DNA of 64,000 nucleotides from Bacteroidia bacterium (GCA_025999935.1 BNXY01000007.1:1-64000), one strand, 5' to 3'. Counted from the stretch's first letter, positions 52,644 to 63,329 are shown. The notes: generated by a model from the letters alone, not told the origin. Translations and numbers: made by a program.

Positions 52644-54296
52644 TTAAATTACCTCAATACCCTGTTCTTTCAGCAACTTCAAACCGGCTTCTTTGAGCTT
52701 GAATTTCTGTATTTTACCGCTTCCTGTCAATGGGTATTCTTTTACAAATAAGATGTATTTGGGAATTTTATGCCGAGCGATTTTCCCACGGCAAAATTCT
52801 TTGACTTCTTCCGGAGTTAGTTGGGCATCATCGTAAAGGATGATAAAAGCGCCCACTTCTTCGCCGTATTTTTCGGAAGGGATTCCTGCTACCTGAACAT
52901 CCTTGACGCCCGGCAGATGATACAAAAACTCCTCTATTTCACGCGGATAAATATTTTCTCCTCCGCGGATAATCATGTCTTTGATTCGTCCGGTAACCCG
53001 ATAATAGCCGTTTTTATCCTTGATGCCCAAGTCTCCGGAATGTAAGTAACCATTTCCGTCGATTACTTCAGCAGTTGCCTGCGGATTCTTGTAATAACCT
53101 TTCATAACCAAATATCCCTTACAGCAAAGTTCTCCCTGCACTTCAGGAGGACATTCTTCGCCCGTATCCGGATCAAGTACTTTTACATCCGTAAACGGAT
53201 ATTCTTTTCCTACCGTCGTACAACGGGTTTCAAACGAATCTTCAATAACCGAATGGGTCATTCCCGGCGACGACTCTGTCAATCCGTAAACACTGGTAAT
53301 GTGGGTAATATGCAGTTTATCAGTTACCCGCCGCATCAATTCTATCGGACAGAGCGAACCTGCCATGATGCCCGTTCGCAAGGAACTGACATCGAACATC
53401 GAAAACATCGGATGATCTAATTCTGCAATAAACATGGTTGGGACGCCATACAAAGCCGTACACCGTTCTTTGTGGATGGAAGCCAAAACTACCAACGGGT
53501 CAAATTTTTCGACCATTACCTGGGCGGTTCCGTGTGTCAGGCAAGCCATCGTTGCCAACACCACTCCGAAACAGTGGAACAAAGGTACGCAGCAACAAAG
53601 TTTATCGTCCTGCGTGTAGTGCATCCCTTCGCCGGTAAAATAACCGTTGTTGACGATATTATGGTGCGACAACATTACTCCTTTCGGGAATCCTGTTGTA
53701 CCGGAAGTATATTGCATATTTACCACATCATGGCAAAAAACTTTGTTTTTTAATTCATCCAGTTTGAAATTGGATACGGTTTTTCCCAGCAACAGCAATT
53801 CGGCGGTATTGTACATGCCCCGATACTTTTCCTGTCCGATAAACACCACATTTTTCAAATAGGGAAAACGTTCGCTTTTGGCATAACCCCGTTGCGAAGT
53901 TTTCAATTCCGGAAGCATGGTATTGACCATATCCACGTAGGATCCGTCAAAAACGCCTTCGGTAATACATAAGGTATGTATATCCGAGTCTTCCATCAAA
54001 AATTCCAACTCACTTTGTTTGTAACTGGTATTGACGGTCACGGCCACCGCGCCGATTTTGGCGGAAGCATACAGGAAAGTCAGCCAGTCGGGCACATTCG
54101 TAGCCCAGATTCCCACATGGGTTCCGGTAGTTACACCTATAGAAATCAATCCCTTCGCCATATTATCAACCCGCTCGTTGAATTGTTTCCATGTAAATCG
54201 CAAATCGCGGTCGGAATAGACTAAGTATTCTTTATCGGGAGTTGTTTCTGCCCAATATTCCAGCCATTGGCCAACAGTTTTATCGGATAATTGCAC
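52644..54296 (-). CDS. Acyl-CoA synthetase (AMP-forming)
   Basis: 550 residues of the ANL superfamily. The phosphate loop is [20 protein letters not shown]. The A5 motif is [15 protein letters not shown], the A7-A8 hinge is [20 protein letters not shown] followed by [20 protein letters not shown], and the catalytic Lys is near the end in [14 protein letters not shown]. It activates a medium- or long-chain acid to acyl-CoA; specificity is not evident. It lies 28 bp after an XRE-cupin regulator gene and is probably controlled by it. Confidence 0.92.
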   Translation of the reverse strand: MQLSDKTVGQWLEYWAETTPDKEYLVYSDRDLRFTWKQFNERVDNMAKGLISIGVTTGTHVGIWATNVPDWLTFLYASAKIGAVAVTVNTSYKQSELEFLMEDSDIHTLCITEGVFDGSYVDMVNTMLPELKTSQRGYAKSERFPYLKNVVFIGQEKYRGMYNTAELLLLGKTVSNFKLDELKNKVFCHDVVNMQYTSGTTGFPKGVMLSHHNIVNNGYFTGEGMHYTQDDKLCCCVPLFHCFGVVLATMACLTHGTAQVMVEKFDPLVVLASIHKERCTALYGVPTMFIAELDHPMFSMFDVSSLRTGIMAGSLCPIELMRRVTDKLHITHITSVYGLTESSPGMTHSVIEDSFETRCTTVGKEYPFTDVKVLDPDTGEECPPEVQGELCCKGYLVMKGYYKNPQATAEVIDGNGYLHSGDLGIKDKNGYYRVTGRIKDMIIRGGENIYPREIEEFLYHLPGVKDVQVAGIPSEKYGEEVGAFIILYDDAQLTPEEVKEFCRGKIARHKIPKYILFVKEYPLTGSGKIQKFKLKEAGLKLLKEQGIEVI

Positions 54297-54324
54297 TTTA
54301 TTAACTAAGAATTAAAAATTAAAA

Positions 54325-54903
54325 TCAAATTGGGGTGTAAACTACGGCTAATATTCTTGCACCTTGAGAATCAGCGGCATGTACATGGTGCGCTATGATA
54401 GAATCGTAGTAAATGCTGTCGCCTTCTTCCATGAGGAAAGTGTCATTTCCATACGTTACTTCCAATATTCCTTCAAGACAAAAAATAAATTCTTCACCTT
54501 CGTGGGAAGATAGTAGAAAATCGCTATTGTCTTGACGGGGAGCAACCTGAATGATAAACGGTTCGATATGCCGTCCCGATTTATCGGAAGCAAGGGAATA
54601 ATAATCCATGTGCGTATGGGAAGCCGTCTGGTTGGTTGAAAAACTAACGCTTTCTTTGTAGTTCTTTTTTCGGGATATGACGGGACCTAAAGCATCTTGG
54701 TCGTCCAGAAAAGTTCCCAAACGAACGCCCAGTACGCGAGCGATTTTAATCAGAGGCGCCAACGAAGGCAAATCCTTATCTTCTTCTATACGGATGATTT
54801 GTTCGGCATCCAAACCGGTTCTTTCCGCCATTTCCGCTACATCAATCGACTTGGATTCCCGCAGGGCTTTAATTCTCTTTCCTACTATTTTATCAGTATT
54901 CAT
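54325..54903 (-). CDS. XRE regulator with cupin sensor domain
   Basis: 192 residues. The N-terminal helix-turn-helix is KRIKALRESKSIDVAEMAER and TGLDAEQIIRIEEDKDLPSL. The C-terminal cupin is residues 115-190 (SSHEGEEFIFCLEGILEVTY, GDSIYYDSIIAHHVHA). Such proteins sense small acids or amines and regulate the neighbouring gene, here the acyl-CoA synthetase. The two-gene arrangement is well conserved in Bacteroidales. Confidence 0.92.
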   Translation of the reverse strand: MNTDKIVGKRIKALRESKSIDVAEMAERTGLDAEQIIRIEEDKDLPSLAPLIKIARVLGVRLGTFLDDQDALGPVISRKKNYKESVSFSTNQTASHTHMDYYSLASDKSGRHIEPFIIQVAPRQDNSDFLLSSHEGEEFIFCLEGILEVTYGNDTFLMEEGDSIYYDSIIAHHVHAADSQGARILAVVYTPI

Positions 54904-55225
54904 TCGGATTAGATTAGAAATTATTACAATTTTATGATTAATACTATAAGATTATTACAATGCAAAGGTAAAACATTATTTTCAAATAACGAAATATACG
55001 GCGGAAAAACTACTATTAATACTAATTTTTTCATTATTTATTTGCATTTAAAATAAATATCAAATATCTTTGCTATAAAAATAAAGCCGCTCTTTGTTAT
55101 GAAAGAAATAAGCTGTAATTGAGAATTATACCAATATTACTAAACTTTAAACACGTTATTTATGAAGAAAGATTCGATCCTCAAGCAAAAGCGCTTTTCA
55201 AAAATGGCAATTTAACAAATGATCA
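54904..55225. other. Intergenic region with a -7 box, no accepted gene
   Basis: About 320 bases. TACCTTTG on the minus strand (54963-54970) should start the regulator operon. A + frame at about 55155-55253 (EERFDPQAKALFKNGNLTND) is protein-like but has no start or known family. Confidence 0.45.
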
Positions 55226-55504
55226 ATGGAAAAAGGTAGAGAAACAGAAAAGGTAATCGAAGTTAATTTTAATTTTCATAAAACAGATAAATATGCGACC
55301 ATTCCGGTGTCTGTCTATCGCAAAATCGAAACGGAACTAAAGGCCAATATCTGGGTTACGCCCACTGCGGAGGGTAAAAAGCTCAATTATCTGATGCTTG
55401 GTTGGAGGCATGAAGTGAAGAAACGAGAAAATGTTTATATTTGTTGTCTCTTGTGTATGAGCCACAAAACAAAAGCCTTGCATCAATCGATACAAGGCTT
55501 TTGA
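55226..55504 (+). CDS. Hypothetical protein
   Basis: 92 codons beginning MEKGRETEKVIEVNFNFHKT. Residues 10-65 look protein-like (DKYATIPVSVYRKIETELKA). The last 15 codons run into the rpsO terminator, which suggests the natural end is earlier or the frame is spurious. I do not recognise it. Confidence 0.25.
   Translation: MEKGRETEKVIEVNFNFHKTDKYATIPVSVYRKIETELKANIWVTPTAEGKKLNYLMLGWRHEVKKRENVYICCLLCMSHKTKALHQSIQGF
55471..55502 (-). terminator. Terminator of rpsO
   Basis: A 10-bp stem, AAAAGCCTTG (55471-55480) with 55493-55502, about 20 bp beyond the rpsO stop. The minus strand continues TTTTGTTTTG. Confidence 0.75.
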
Positions 55505-55522
55505 AATCTTTTGAAAGCAATT

Positions 55523-55792
55523 TTACTTTCTGATTCCCAACTCTTTGATAATAGCGCGATACCGTTCGATATCCCTATCTTTCAAATAATCCAATAAGCG
55601 GCGGCGTTTACCTACCAACATTTTCAGGGATCTTTCAGTGCTATAATCCTTCTTATTTAACTTGAGATGCTCAGTTAAATGCGAAATACGGTAGGAAAAC
55701 AATGCGATCTGTCCTTCTGAAGAACCGGTATCAGTGTTAGACTTTCCGTACTTTGCGAAGATTTCTTTCTTCTTTTCTGAATCTAAATACAT
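55523..55792 (-). CDS. rpsO: Ribosomal protein S15
   Basis: 89 residues from ATG 55792 (MYLDSEKKKEIFAKYGKSNT), the normal S15 length. The upstream in-frame start would add 22 hydrophobic residues that overlap the promoter and is rejected. TDTGSSEGQIALFSYRISHL and LVGKRRRLLDYLKDRDIERY are the conserved rRNA-binding segments. It binds 16S rRNA early in 30S assembly and in many bacteria represses its own translation. Confidence 0.96.
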   Translation of the reverse strand: MYLDSEKKKEIFAKYGKSNTDTGSSEGQIALFSYRISHLTEHLKLNKKDYSTERSLKMLVGKRRRLLDYLKDRDIERYRAIIKELGIRK

Positions 55793-55835
55793 GATTAAGA
55801 ATTGTTTATTTATTAATATTAAAAAAATTGAGCTG

Positions 55836-55843
55836 CAAAGATA
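55836..55843 (-). promoter_or_regulatory. -7 box for rpsO
   Basis: Minus-strand TATCTTTG, 43 bp upstream of the rpsO start. It stands back to back with the promoter of the GT2 gene. Confidence 0.55.
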
Positions 55844-55875
55844 CGTATTATTTTTCAAATATCCTTAAATAATCG

Positions 55876-55883
55876 TATATTTG
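55876..55883 (+). promoter_or_regulatory. -7 box for the GT2 gene
   Basis: TATATTTG followed by CACA. It excludes the earlier in-frame start at 55881 and supports ATG 55905. Confidence 0.55.
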
Positions 55884-55904
55884 CACAAAAATAATTACAC
55901 AAAA

Positions 55905-56855
55905 ATGGATATTTCAATAGTAATACCTTTATTTAATGAATCGGAATCCCTTCCGGAATTGTATGAATGGATTGATAAAGTGATGAAAGAGAACCAATTC
56001 AGTTATGAAATCATCTTTGTCGATGACGGAAGTACGGACGATTCATGGCAGGTTATTACGGAACTTCGCCAAAATCATCCGGAGATTAACGCCGTCCGTT
56101 TCCGAAGAAATTATGGAAAATCGCCGGCTTTGCAATACGGATTTCAAAGAACGAAAGGAAATGTTGTTATTACTATGGATGCCGATTTGCAGGATAATCC
56201 GGATGAAATTCCGGAACTTTATCGGATGATTACGGAAGAAAAATACCAATTGGTTTCCGGTTGGAAGAAAAAACGGCATGATCCGCTAAGTAAAACCCTT
56301 CCTACCAAGCTATTCAATGCAACTGCGCGCGCTTTTTCCGGAATCAAACTGCACGATTTCAACTGCGGACTGAAAGCATACAATAAAAATGTGGTAAAAA
56401 ACATTGAAATCTACAACGACATGCACCGTTGGATTCCCTATTTGGCGAAAAATGCCGGATTTACCCGCATCGGCGAAAAAGTAGTCGCGCATCAAGCCCG
56501 GAAATACGGTTCAACCAAATTCGGATTCGACCGTTTTTTCAATGGCTACCTCGATTTATTTACTTTGTGGTTTTTATCCAAATTCGGAAAAAAACCCATG
56601 CACTTTTTCGGATTAATCGGTAGTTTGATGTTTATTATCGGATTTTTAGCCATACTTATCGTTGGCGGAATCAAATTTTATGCCATCCACAAAGGCATAC
56701 CGGCTCCGTTAATAACGAATTTGCCTTATTTTCATATCGCTTTGGTTTCCATGGTTATCGGAAGCCAGCTATTCCTCGCCGGCTTTATTGGCGAATTAAT
56801 AACGCGAAACGCCCAAGACAGAAACCATTACATCGTTTCGGAAGAAATTGACTAA
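55905..56855 (+). CDS. GT2 glycosyltransferase (DPM1/GtrB-like)
   Basis: 316 residues from ATG 55905. The GT-A fold shows ISIVIPLFNESESLPELYEW, FVDDGSTDDSW and the DxD motif in TMDADLQDNPDEI. Two C-terminal membrane spans (about 235-260 and 275-300) anchor it in the inner membrane. Such enzymes transfer a sugar from a nucleotide donor to undecaprenyl phosphate on the cytoplasmic side. The sugar is unknown. It is monocistronic. Confidence 0.92.
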   Translation: MDISIVIPLFNESESLPELYEWIDKVMKENQFSYEIIFVDDGSTDDSWQVITELRQNHPEINAVRFRRNYGKSPALQYGFQRTKGNVVITMDADLQDNPDEIPELYRMITEEKYQLVSGWKKKRHDPLSKTLPTKLFNATARAFSGIKLHDFNCGLKAYNKNVVKNIEIYNDMHRWIPYLAKNAGFTRIGEKVVAHQARKYGSTKFGFDRFFNGYLDLFTLWFLSKFGKKPMHFFGLIGSLMFIIGFLAILIVGGIKFYAIHKGIPAPLITNLPYFHIALVSMVIGSQLFLAGFIGELITRNAQDRNHYIVSEEID

Positions 56856-57386
56856 TCAATTTGTTTGAAAAGTATAAGCTAAACCTGCATAGAAAAAGTG
56901 ATGGCTGGCGTCAAAACCTTCATCTTTGACATTGGTATAACGCCAACCGCCATTCAGTTTTAAGTTATCGGACACGTTTATACGAAGATGCCATCCCAAG
57001 TTGAATCCAATTTTATTGATAAATTCCTTATCTCCGGTCGTTTTATTATTTATGACAAGGTATTGGCCGCCTAAAACCGGGCCGGTAGCCCATTCCCGTT
57101 GCATCAAAAGATACAATCTCAAATCCAAATTTGTAGAATAAACCGATAATTTTTGTTTTTCATCTTTATAATTTGTATAAGAAGCGCTTGGATTTAATAA
57201 GCCGGTAAAAGCAATTTCAAAAGGGTCGGTAATATGATAAGCAACATCCAAACCATAAAGTATATCGCTATAATATTCTATGCTATGCACATAGCCGCCT
57301 TTTAGTCCTACAGCTAAATCGCCTTTTTGGGAATAAACACTCAAAGATACAAGAGTCAATGTCAAGATAAAAAATATTTTTTTCAT
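56856..57386 (-). CDS. Outer-membrane beta-barrel protein
   Basis: 176 residues from ATG 57386 (MKKIFFILTLTLVSLSVYSQ signal peptide); the upstream start at 57440 would place 18 residues before the signal. Alternating amphipathic strands and a C-terminal aromatic pattern (FFYAGLAYTFQTN) suggest an OmpW/OprF-like eight-strand barrel (porin family, PF13505-like). It follows the next OM gene on the same strand by 70 bp. Confidence 0.7.
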   Translation of the reverse strand: MKKIFFILTLTLVSLSVYSQKGDLAVGLKGGYVHSIEYYSDILYGLDVAYHITDPFEIAFTGLLNPSASYTNYKDEKQKLSVYSTNLDLRLYLLMQREWATGPVLGGQYLVINNKTTGDKEFINKIGFNLGWHLRINVSDNLKLNGGWRYTNVKDEGFDASHHFFYAGLAYTFQTN

Positions 57387-57456
57387 TTTTACTAAATTAT
57401 ATATTCGGTACAAAAATAAATAAAATTCCGGATAATACAAAATTCATCCGGATTTT

Positions 57457-58677
57457 CTATTTCAAAACAATAGAAGGATTAATGCGCAAATACAATCCGG
57501 TTGACCAGGTAAAAGATTTAGTAATTTGTCCGATGGCCTTATCATGATAAGCGATTAGTTCCGGATTATAAAAAAACTCCACATCGGCGCCCAGATAAAA
57601 ACCCTTACCAAATGCTTGTTCATATTTCAAACCGGGGTTCAAAACCAGCGTCCTCGGAAAAGTTCGTCCGTCGATGGTTATGGAGGTATTTCCAAAAACC
57701 GGATTACCGAGAATATTGATAAAATCGCCGCTTCGCCAAACCGCCATTTTCAAATTGGTTTTCCATATTTGAAAATTTAAATTGGAATAAAACGCCCATC
57801 CGCGCTCAAAAGGGAGCAAATCCGTTTTGGAAGAACCGGATTGATAAGCGGCGCCCATTAGATTGAGTGTTACGGATTTGAAAACCGGGTTAGCGGAATT
57901 AAACCCGAACTGCAAACCGGCGCTTCCATTCACCAAAGTCAGGATTTCTCCCACAAACTGGTCTAATTCTCCGCCGCGATGGGCCAATAGTACCTGCACC
58001 GGGATTCCAAGATAAAAAGAAGATTGCGGATTAGTAATATGCAAACAGCTTGACACGCCTATATTTACAGCTTCATTGTGCGTGTCGTTCCTAAACGTGA
58101 AGCTTTCCCAATTTACCCAGGCATCGAAATGAGCTACTCCGGAATTGTATAAAATCTGAACGCCTAATTCCGGGTCGGCGGTATAACTCAGTTCCGGATT
58201 GTATAAAGGCTCAATCAAACCATGATTACTGCCTCCGTAAATATCTCCCAAGACGATATTCAATTGAGGCGCCGGTTGAATTTGCGCCCTGAAAAAAGGC
58301 AATATATGAAATCCATACTGATAACCGTCGGCTTTCCATTCGGCAATATCTTGATAAGCATAATTCGGGTATTTATCTGCACCCCAATATCTTAACAAAG
58401 AAAGACCGGCCTCCAACCGAATCATCGAAGCCGGAGAATAAACCAAACGCGGATTAATGCGAAATCCGGGTAAAGTGTATCCTTTCTGGATATCGCCATC
58501 GGTTTCATTGTTTTTAAAAAAACTGATATTATCAATGCTAAAACCCAACTTGCCTTCATCTTCCGGATTTAGGCTATAATCATCTGTAAAAAGACTTTCC
58601 GGGATAGCCGTTTGCGCCTGTATCCCGGAAGATATTAAGATGAGTAACTGAATGAGTATAAAGATTCCGACACGCAT
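57457..58677 (-). CDS. Putative outer-membrane protein
   Basis: 406 residues with a signal peptide (GIFILIQLLILISSGIQAQ). Most of the chain is amphipathic beta strand with aromatic girdles, for example YGFHILPFFRAQIQPAPQLN and YLGADVEFFYNPE. It starts 3 bp after the rho stop and so shares the rho transcript. No named family is evident to me. A large barrel is likely. Confidence 0.65.
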   Translation of the reverse strand: MRVGIFILIQLLILISSGIQAQTAIPESLFTDDYSLNPEDEGKLGFSIDNISFFKNNETDGDIQKGYTLPGFRINPRLVYSPASMIRLEAGLSLLRYWGADKYPNYAYQDIAEWKADGYQYGFHILPFFRAQIQPAPQLNIVLGDIYGGSNHGLIEPLYNPELSYTADPELGVQILYNSGVAHFDAWVNWESFTFRNDTHNEAVNIGVSSCLHITNPQSSFYLGIPVQVLLAHRGGELDQFVGEILTLVNGSAGLQFGFNSANPVFKSVTLNLMGAAYQSGSSKTDLLPFERGWAFYSNLNFQIWKTNLKMAVWRSGDFINILGNPVFGNTSITIDGRTFPRTLVLNPGLKYEQAFGKGFYLGADVEFFYNPELIAYHDKAIGQITKSFTWSTGLYLRINPSIVLK

Positions 58678-58680
58678 GAA

Positions 58681-60708
58681 TCAACCATTCATTGAAGCGA
58701 GAAATTCTTCGTTGCTGTAAGTTTTTTCCAAACGGTCTTTCACAAATTCCATGGCTTCCAAGCAGTTCATATCAGACAGATACTTACGGAGAATCCATAA
58801 ATGATTAACGGCTTCCCTATCATGCAACAGGTCGTCGCGACGGGTACTGGAAGCGACAATGTCAACCGCCGGATAAATCCGTTTGTTGGAAAGTTTGCGG
58901 TCTAATTGCAATTCCATGTTGCCGGTTCCTTTAAATTCTTCAAAGATAACATCGTCCATTTTAGAGCCGGTTTCCGTCAATGCCGTTGCGATAATAGTCA
59001 GAGAACCACCGTTTTCAATGTTGCGGGCAGCTCCGAAAAAACGTTTGGGTTTCTGCAAAGCATTGGCATCTACCCCACCCGACAATACCTTTCCGGAAGC
59101 CGGTTGCACGGTATTGTAAGCGCGCGCCAGACGGGTAATGGAATCTAATAGAATCACAACATCGTGACCACATTCAACCATTCTTTTGGCTTTATTCAAA
59201 ACGATATCGGCGATTTTCACGTGCCGTTCCGCCGGTTCATCGAAAGTGGAAGCTATCACTTCGGCATCTACGCTTCGCTGCATATCGGTCACTTCTTCGG
59301 GACGTTCATCAATCAGCAACACAATCATATACACTTCCGGATGATTCCATGCGATAGAGTTTGCTATATCTTTCAATAGCATGGTTTTACCGGTTTTCGG
59401 TTGCGCCACGATCAAACCCCGTTGGCCTTTACCGATGGGTGAAAATAAATCAACCACGCGCGGCGAAATTTTATCTACGACCTTGGGACTCATGCTGGCC
59501 GTCAAACGGAAACGTTCGTTGGGAAACAAAGGGGTCAGGTGGTCGAACGGAACCCGGTCGCGGACTTCTTCCGGATGCAGGCCGTTAATCAAATCCACTT
59601 TTACCAACGGGAAAAATTTCTCGCCTTCTTTGGGCGGACGGATAGGCCCTTCCACCACGTCGCCGGTTTTCAAACCGAACAGTTTTATCTGGGATTGAGA
59701 AACATAAATATCATCTGCCGAAGACAAGTAATTGTAATCCGATGAACGCAGAAATCCGTATCCTTCCTGTATAATTTCCAAAACGCCTACTCCGGTCAAA
59801 ATTCCTTCAAACTCGAAAGATTTATCTTTTTGATTATTCTGGGGATTATTGTTATTCGGGTTTTTATTATAACCGTTCTTTATCTGATTCTGGTTTGCCT
59901 GCGGATTATTCTGCGGATTGCCGTTAATTTGTTTTTGTTGCGGATTTTTCGGTACAAACAAAACTTCGTCCATCACACTTTTCACTTCGGGATTGTGCCG
60001 GAAAACCAATTTTCCCGATACTGTCGGTTCTTCTTTTGCGATTTCTTTTTTTACCGGCAATTCTGTTTCCTGAGCAATCGGTTCCGGCAAAACCGGTTCT
60101 TTTACCGGCTCAACGGGAGCTGGCGCTTGTGCCGGATTGGCGTTTACCTGAACGGCCTGCGGGGTTTCGATACGCACTCTTTTCTTCTTTTGTTGCGGAT
60201 GTTGCGGAATTTCTGCTTGCACATTATTAACCGGAACAGTTTCAACCACATTAGCAGGTTCTTTTATCTCCTTGGGTGTTATTGCGATCGTTTTAGGCGT
60301 TTCTGTAATTTTTTTAGGCGTTTTTTCAAGCGCTTTAACCGGTTCGTCTTTTCCCTTTTCTATTGGCTTTTTGGCAATCTTTTTGGGGGTTTTAACGACC
60401 GTTTCCGGAGCAATTTCTTTTTGGGGTTCTTCAACTTTCGGAGCAACCGGTTCGGGTTTTGCCGGTTTATTAAATTTTTGCTTAGCGCCTTTGGGTCGTC
60501 CTCGACCTCGAAGATTCGGCTTAATATCTTCATTTTTACCGGCCGCGGTCTGTAATGCGGCATTCACGATAGCTTGTTGGTCAAGTATTTGATACACAAG
60601 TGAATCTTTATCTAACTTTTCGACTTTTTTCAAGTCTAACTCTTTAGCTAAAGCAATCAGATTGCTTTGCTCCATTTCTTTGAGTTGCAAAATATTATAT
60701 TTCTGCAT
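58681..60708 (-). CDS. rho: Transcription termination factor Rho
   Basis: 675 residues, well above the 420 of Escherichia coli Rho. A Rho_N SAP-like helix pair (residues 1-45) is followed by a 245-residue low-complexity Lys/Pro/Glu-rich and then Asn/Gln-rich insert, as in other Bacteroidota. The RNA-binding OB fold comes next ([20 protein letters not shown]). The ATPase has Walker [16 protein letters not shown], Walker [18 protein letters not shown] and the Q/R-loop region [20 protein letters not shown]. It ends transcription of untranslated RNA. The promoter at 60817-60847 leaves a leader of about 100 nt that may serve autoregulation. Confidence 0.96.
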   Translation of the reverse strand: MQKYNILQLKEMEQSNLIALAKELDLKKVEKLDKDSLVYQILDQQAIVNAALQTAAGKNEDIKPNLRGRGRPKGAKQKFNKPAKPEPVAPKVEEPQKEIAPETVVKTPKKIAKKPIEKGKDEPVKALEKTPKKITETPKTIAITPKEIKEPANVVETVPVNNVQAEIPQHPQQKKKRVRIETPQAVQVNANPAQAPAPVEPVKEPVLPEPIAQETELPVKKEIAKEEPTVSGKLVFRHNPEVKSVMDEVLFVPKNPQQKQINGNPQNNPQANQNQIKNGYNKNPNNNNPQNNQKDKSFEFEGILTGVGVLEIIQEGYGFLRSSDYNYLSSADDIYVSQSQIKLFGLKTGDVVEGPIRPPKEGEKFFPLVKVDLINGLHPEEVRDRVPFDHLTPLFPNERFRLTASMSPKVVDKISPRVVDLFSPIGKGQRGLIVAQPKTGKTMLLKDIANSIAWNHPEVYMIVLLIDERPEEVTDMQRSVDAEVIASTFDEPAERHVKIADIVLNKAKRMVECGHDVVILLDSITRLARAYNTVQPASGKVLSGGVDANALQKPKRFFGAARNIENGGSLTIIATALTETGSKMDDVIFEEFKGTGNMELQLDRKLSNKRIYPAVDIVASSTRRDDLLHDREAVNHLWILRKYLSDMNCLEAMEFVKDRLEKTYSNEEFLASMNG

Positions 60709-60816
60709 AAAATAATTTATAATTACTTTGAATAGAATACACTATATTATTGAGGTAAACACTTATAATGTAATGAAATTTTTGGGATTACTTATAATCT
60801 TGGAATAATTGTACGG

Positions 60817-60847
60817 CAAAGGTACAACAAATTCTTTATTCTACAAA
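60817..60847 (-). promoter_or_regulatory. Promoter of rho
   Basis: Minus-strand TTTG (60844-60847) and TACCTTTG (60817-60824) with a 19-bp spacer. Confidence 0.7.
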
Positions 60848-60853
60848 TAAATT

Positions 60854-62170
60854 TTATAAAATTTTTATAATATACCAATTTTTTGTGTTTTCTGTGATTT
60901 TAAACCGCTCATCTATGCGATGATTGACTATCCAGACAATCTCTTTTCCGGAAACAAGCAGCCATGTTTTTTCTTTTTCGGGTTTACTAAACTTGTTATT
61001 ATTAAAAAAATCGCTTATTTTTTGAAAACTATTCATTCCAAAAGGAATAAATTTGTCGCCCATCTGCCATTTCCTAAGCGTAAGGGGAAATTGAAGTTTG
61101 TCAAAATCCAAACAAGCGGTTTGTTTATTCCGGTCTATTTTGAAATCTTTTTCAATTTTTCCACAATTGATTTCCATTCGGAAAGGAAATTCGAGAAAAA
61201 ATTCGTTCCTGTTAATCAGGTATTCTTTTTTTTCCTGATTGTCGAGCGGCAAAAGTAAAAATTCCGTCCGGTCTCGCACCAAACGATATTTATCCGAATA
61301 AAATTCTTTACCGGATTGACTGTCAACCGCTTTATTAATTTCACGAATGACTTCTTTTCCGAAACCGTACCCTTTCAACAATTCAAACAAAACCGATTCG
61401 GGAGAAGGAAACGATTTCAAACGGGCAATGTCGATGCTTCCTTTTTCCTTGTCAAATACGCATTTACAGGCTTTTTCAATTTCCGCATCGTAAATTTTAG
61501 ATGCTTCATCCAAGTTGTTCATGGTTTGCATCAAAGCTTCCCGAACCGCCGGATTGATTGTCTCCAAAAGCGGTAAAACCTGATTACGAATTTTATTCCG
61601 GGTAAATTCATCCTGCAAATTACTGGAATCAGTGATGAATGACAATTCTTTCTTTTCGGAAAATTTAAGAATTTCAGACTTTGATACGCATAGCAGCGGA
61701 CGGACAACAAAGCCGGTTTTGGGTTTGATTCCGGTCAAGCCTTTGATTCCGGTTCCCCGAATGATGTTGAGAAGCAAAGTTTCGATACTGTCGTCCTTGT
61801 GATGGGCAACGGCAATCGCATCGGCATGAAGATTTTTTCGCAATGTTTCAAACCATTCGTAACGCAAGTCTCTGGCAGCCATTTCAATAGAGATTCCCTG
61901 CTCTTTGGCGACCACATACGTATCAAAATCTTGTTTATAAAAAGGAACAGGAAATGAGGCAGCCAATTGACCGGCAAAAGCCTCATCCCGAACGGATTCT
62001 TCTCCCCGCAGATGAAAATTGCAATGCGCCGCGGTACATTCATAACCCAAACGATGCAGCAGATACAAGAGTACGACCGAATCGACGCCGCCACTCAATC
62101 CTACAATAACTTTGCCGCCGGGATTCAATAATGCTTCTTTTTCTATGTAATGTCTGATTGTTCTTATCAT
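60854..62170 (-). CDS. tilS: tRNA(Ile) lysidine synthetase
   Basis: 438 residues. The N-terminal PP-loop ATPase has KVIVGLSGGVDSVVLLYLL (SGGxDS) and the conserved HCNFHLRGEESVRDE and VAHHKDDSIETLLLNIIRGT. The C-terminal TilS domain includes LTLRKWQMGDKFIPFGM. It converts the wobble cytidine of the CAT-anticodon tRNA-Ile to lysidine, which lets it read AUA. Its start codon follows the stop of the upstream GNAT-like gene with no gap, so translation is coupled. Confidence 0.95.
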   Translation of the reverse strand: MIRTIRHYIEKEALLNPGGKVIVGLSGGVDSVVLLYLLHRLGYECTAAHCNFHLRGEESVRDEAFAGQLAASFPVPFYKQDFDTYVVAKEQGISIEMAARDLRYEWFETLRKNLHADAIAVAHHKDDSIETLLLNIIRGTGIKGLTGIKPKTGFVVRPLLCVSKSEILKFSEKKELSFITDSSNLQDEFTRNKIRNQVLPLLETINPAVREALMQTMNNLDEASKIYDAEIEKACKCVFDKEKGSIDIARLKSFPSPESVLFELLKGYGFGKEVIREINKAVDSQSGKEFYSDKYRLVRDRTEFLLLPLDNQEKKEYLINRNEFFLEFPFRMEINCGKIEKDFKIDRNKQTACLDFDKLQFPLTLRKWQMGDKFIPFGMNSFQKISDFFNNNKFSKPEKEKTWLLVSGKEIVWIVNHRIDERFKITENTKNWYIIKIL

Positions 62171-63121
62171 TTATCTTAACTTTTTGATTTTCAGAACAAT
62201 CTTTTTCCAAAAATTCATTTTCCCTTTCGATATTGTGAAAAAAGGCATTTGTTGTGCGCCGAACTCCCGGAAAAAATGTTCAACCCCTTGTATCATAGAT
62301 CCTTCAAAATCGAATGAATCCGATACCTTCGAAACATCAGAGATTGCTTCCCACATTGCCAAAGCATGCGCCCCCGATTGCCGCAATTCGGAGTCTCCAC
62401 CGCCGGCAATGTAATAGGCGCAATTTTTTTGCCAAACGACAAAAACAGCGGCATGCAAACGTCCGTTTTCATCGAAAGCGCCCCAAATATCCCCTTGATT
62501 CCTTGTAAGAACCGTATCAATCAATTTTTTCAACACCTCCGGTTGATACACTTTTTTTTGCTGCCGCTTATAGGTTTGCGCATTGATTTCCATAAATAAA
62601 TCAATCGAAACGTTCCGTTTTACTTCTAACTTGTACTTATCCTTCGCTTTCCGGATGTTTCGGCGAATATTGTCGCTCAGATTTTTCCACAATTCATCCA
62701 AATGACTAATATCCGGCAAAACATAATTATACCGCGTAGTTTGCCGAAAACCTTTCCAATAAAACGGCAACCAATCCGTAAATGAATAATGAAAATTTTG
62801 CAGAAAATATTGATGCGAAGGCAAACGTTCTATAAAATGCGTACAAATCTGCTGTTTCCGGTATAAATTTTTTGAATACTTAGTATCCTCAAACTTCGGA
62901 TTAAACCGGATTCCCATGGTTTGGGTAAAAGCAGGCATCGTGATAATTCCTTTAGCCGGAGAATAAAAAGGCATCAACGCCTCAATTTCTTCTCCTTTAT
63001 TATATAGAAGCACATCCCAGCTATTTTCGCCGCAAACGCAATCCAACCACCAATCCCGCGAATAAATCGGGATCGATAATTCTTTGGAACATAAAATTCT
63101 ATATTTTTCTTTGTCTGTCAT
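62171..63121 (-). CDS. GNAT/FemAB-like acyltransferase
   Basis: 316 residues. A duplicated GNAT-like fold of the FemAB/BioF2 type is suggested by NIRRNIRKAKDKYKLEVKRN, QGDIWGAFDENGRLHAAVFV and YYIAGGGDSELRQSGAHALA. FDFEGSMIQGVEHFFREFGA is typical of the last helix-strand unit. It abuts tilS without a gap. The family transfers acyl or aminoacyl groups to cell-wall or polysaccharide precursors; the substrate is unknown. Confidence 0.8.
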   Translation of the reverse strand: MTDKEKYRILCSKELSIPIYSRDWWLDCVCGENSWDVLLYNKGEEIEALMPFYSPAKGIITMPAFTQTMGIRFNPKFEDTKYSKNLYRKQQICTHFIERLPSHQYFLQNFHYSFTDWLPFYWKGFRQTTRYNYVLPDISHLDELWKNLSDNIRRNIRKAKDKYKLEVKRNVSIDLFMEINAQTYKRQQKKVYQPEVLKKLIDTVLTRNQGDIWGAFDENGRLHAAVFVVWQKNCAYYIAGGGDSELRQSGAHALAMWEAISDVSKVSDSFDFEGSMIQGVEHFFREFGAQQMPFFTISKGKMNFWKKIVLKIKKLR

Positions 63122-63161
63122 TCATAAAAAATTTAGGATTTGGTAATGAGCGACGAAGTAA

Positions 63162-63329
63162 CTACACGATGTATATGAATCGTATTCCACGGTAATAGGT
63201 TCTACCGGCTATACTTTCCGATTCCGGATAATTTAACTTGACCGTCCGCTTATGCTGCTCCAACTCCTTAATAATGCGCCTGCCGGTGGGGGTAGCGACA
63301 TCTATTTCTGCGGTTACAATTGTATTCAT
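63162..63329 (-). CDS. Short antitoxin-like protein, possibly truncated
   Basis: 55 residues: MNTIVTAEIDVATPTGRRII then KELEQHKRTVKLNYPES and about 18 further residues. The start with TPTGRRIIKELEQH resembles small RelB-like antitoxins of Bacteroidota, which are usually about 70-90 residues. The C-terminal part that binds a toxin seems lost or replaced (RTYYRGIRFIYIV), and no toxin gene lies alongside. The frame is short, so confidence is limited. Confidence 0.4.
   Translation of the reverse strand: MNTIVTAEIDVATPTGRRIIKELEQHKRTVKLNYPESESIAGRTYYRGIRFIYIV

Noticed and set aside
59830..60555. 241-codon + frame opposite rho
   Set aside because: Phe/Arg-rich low-complexity mirror of the Lys/Pro/Asn-rich Rho insert.
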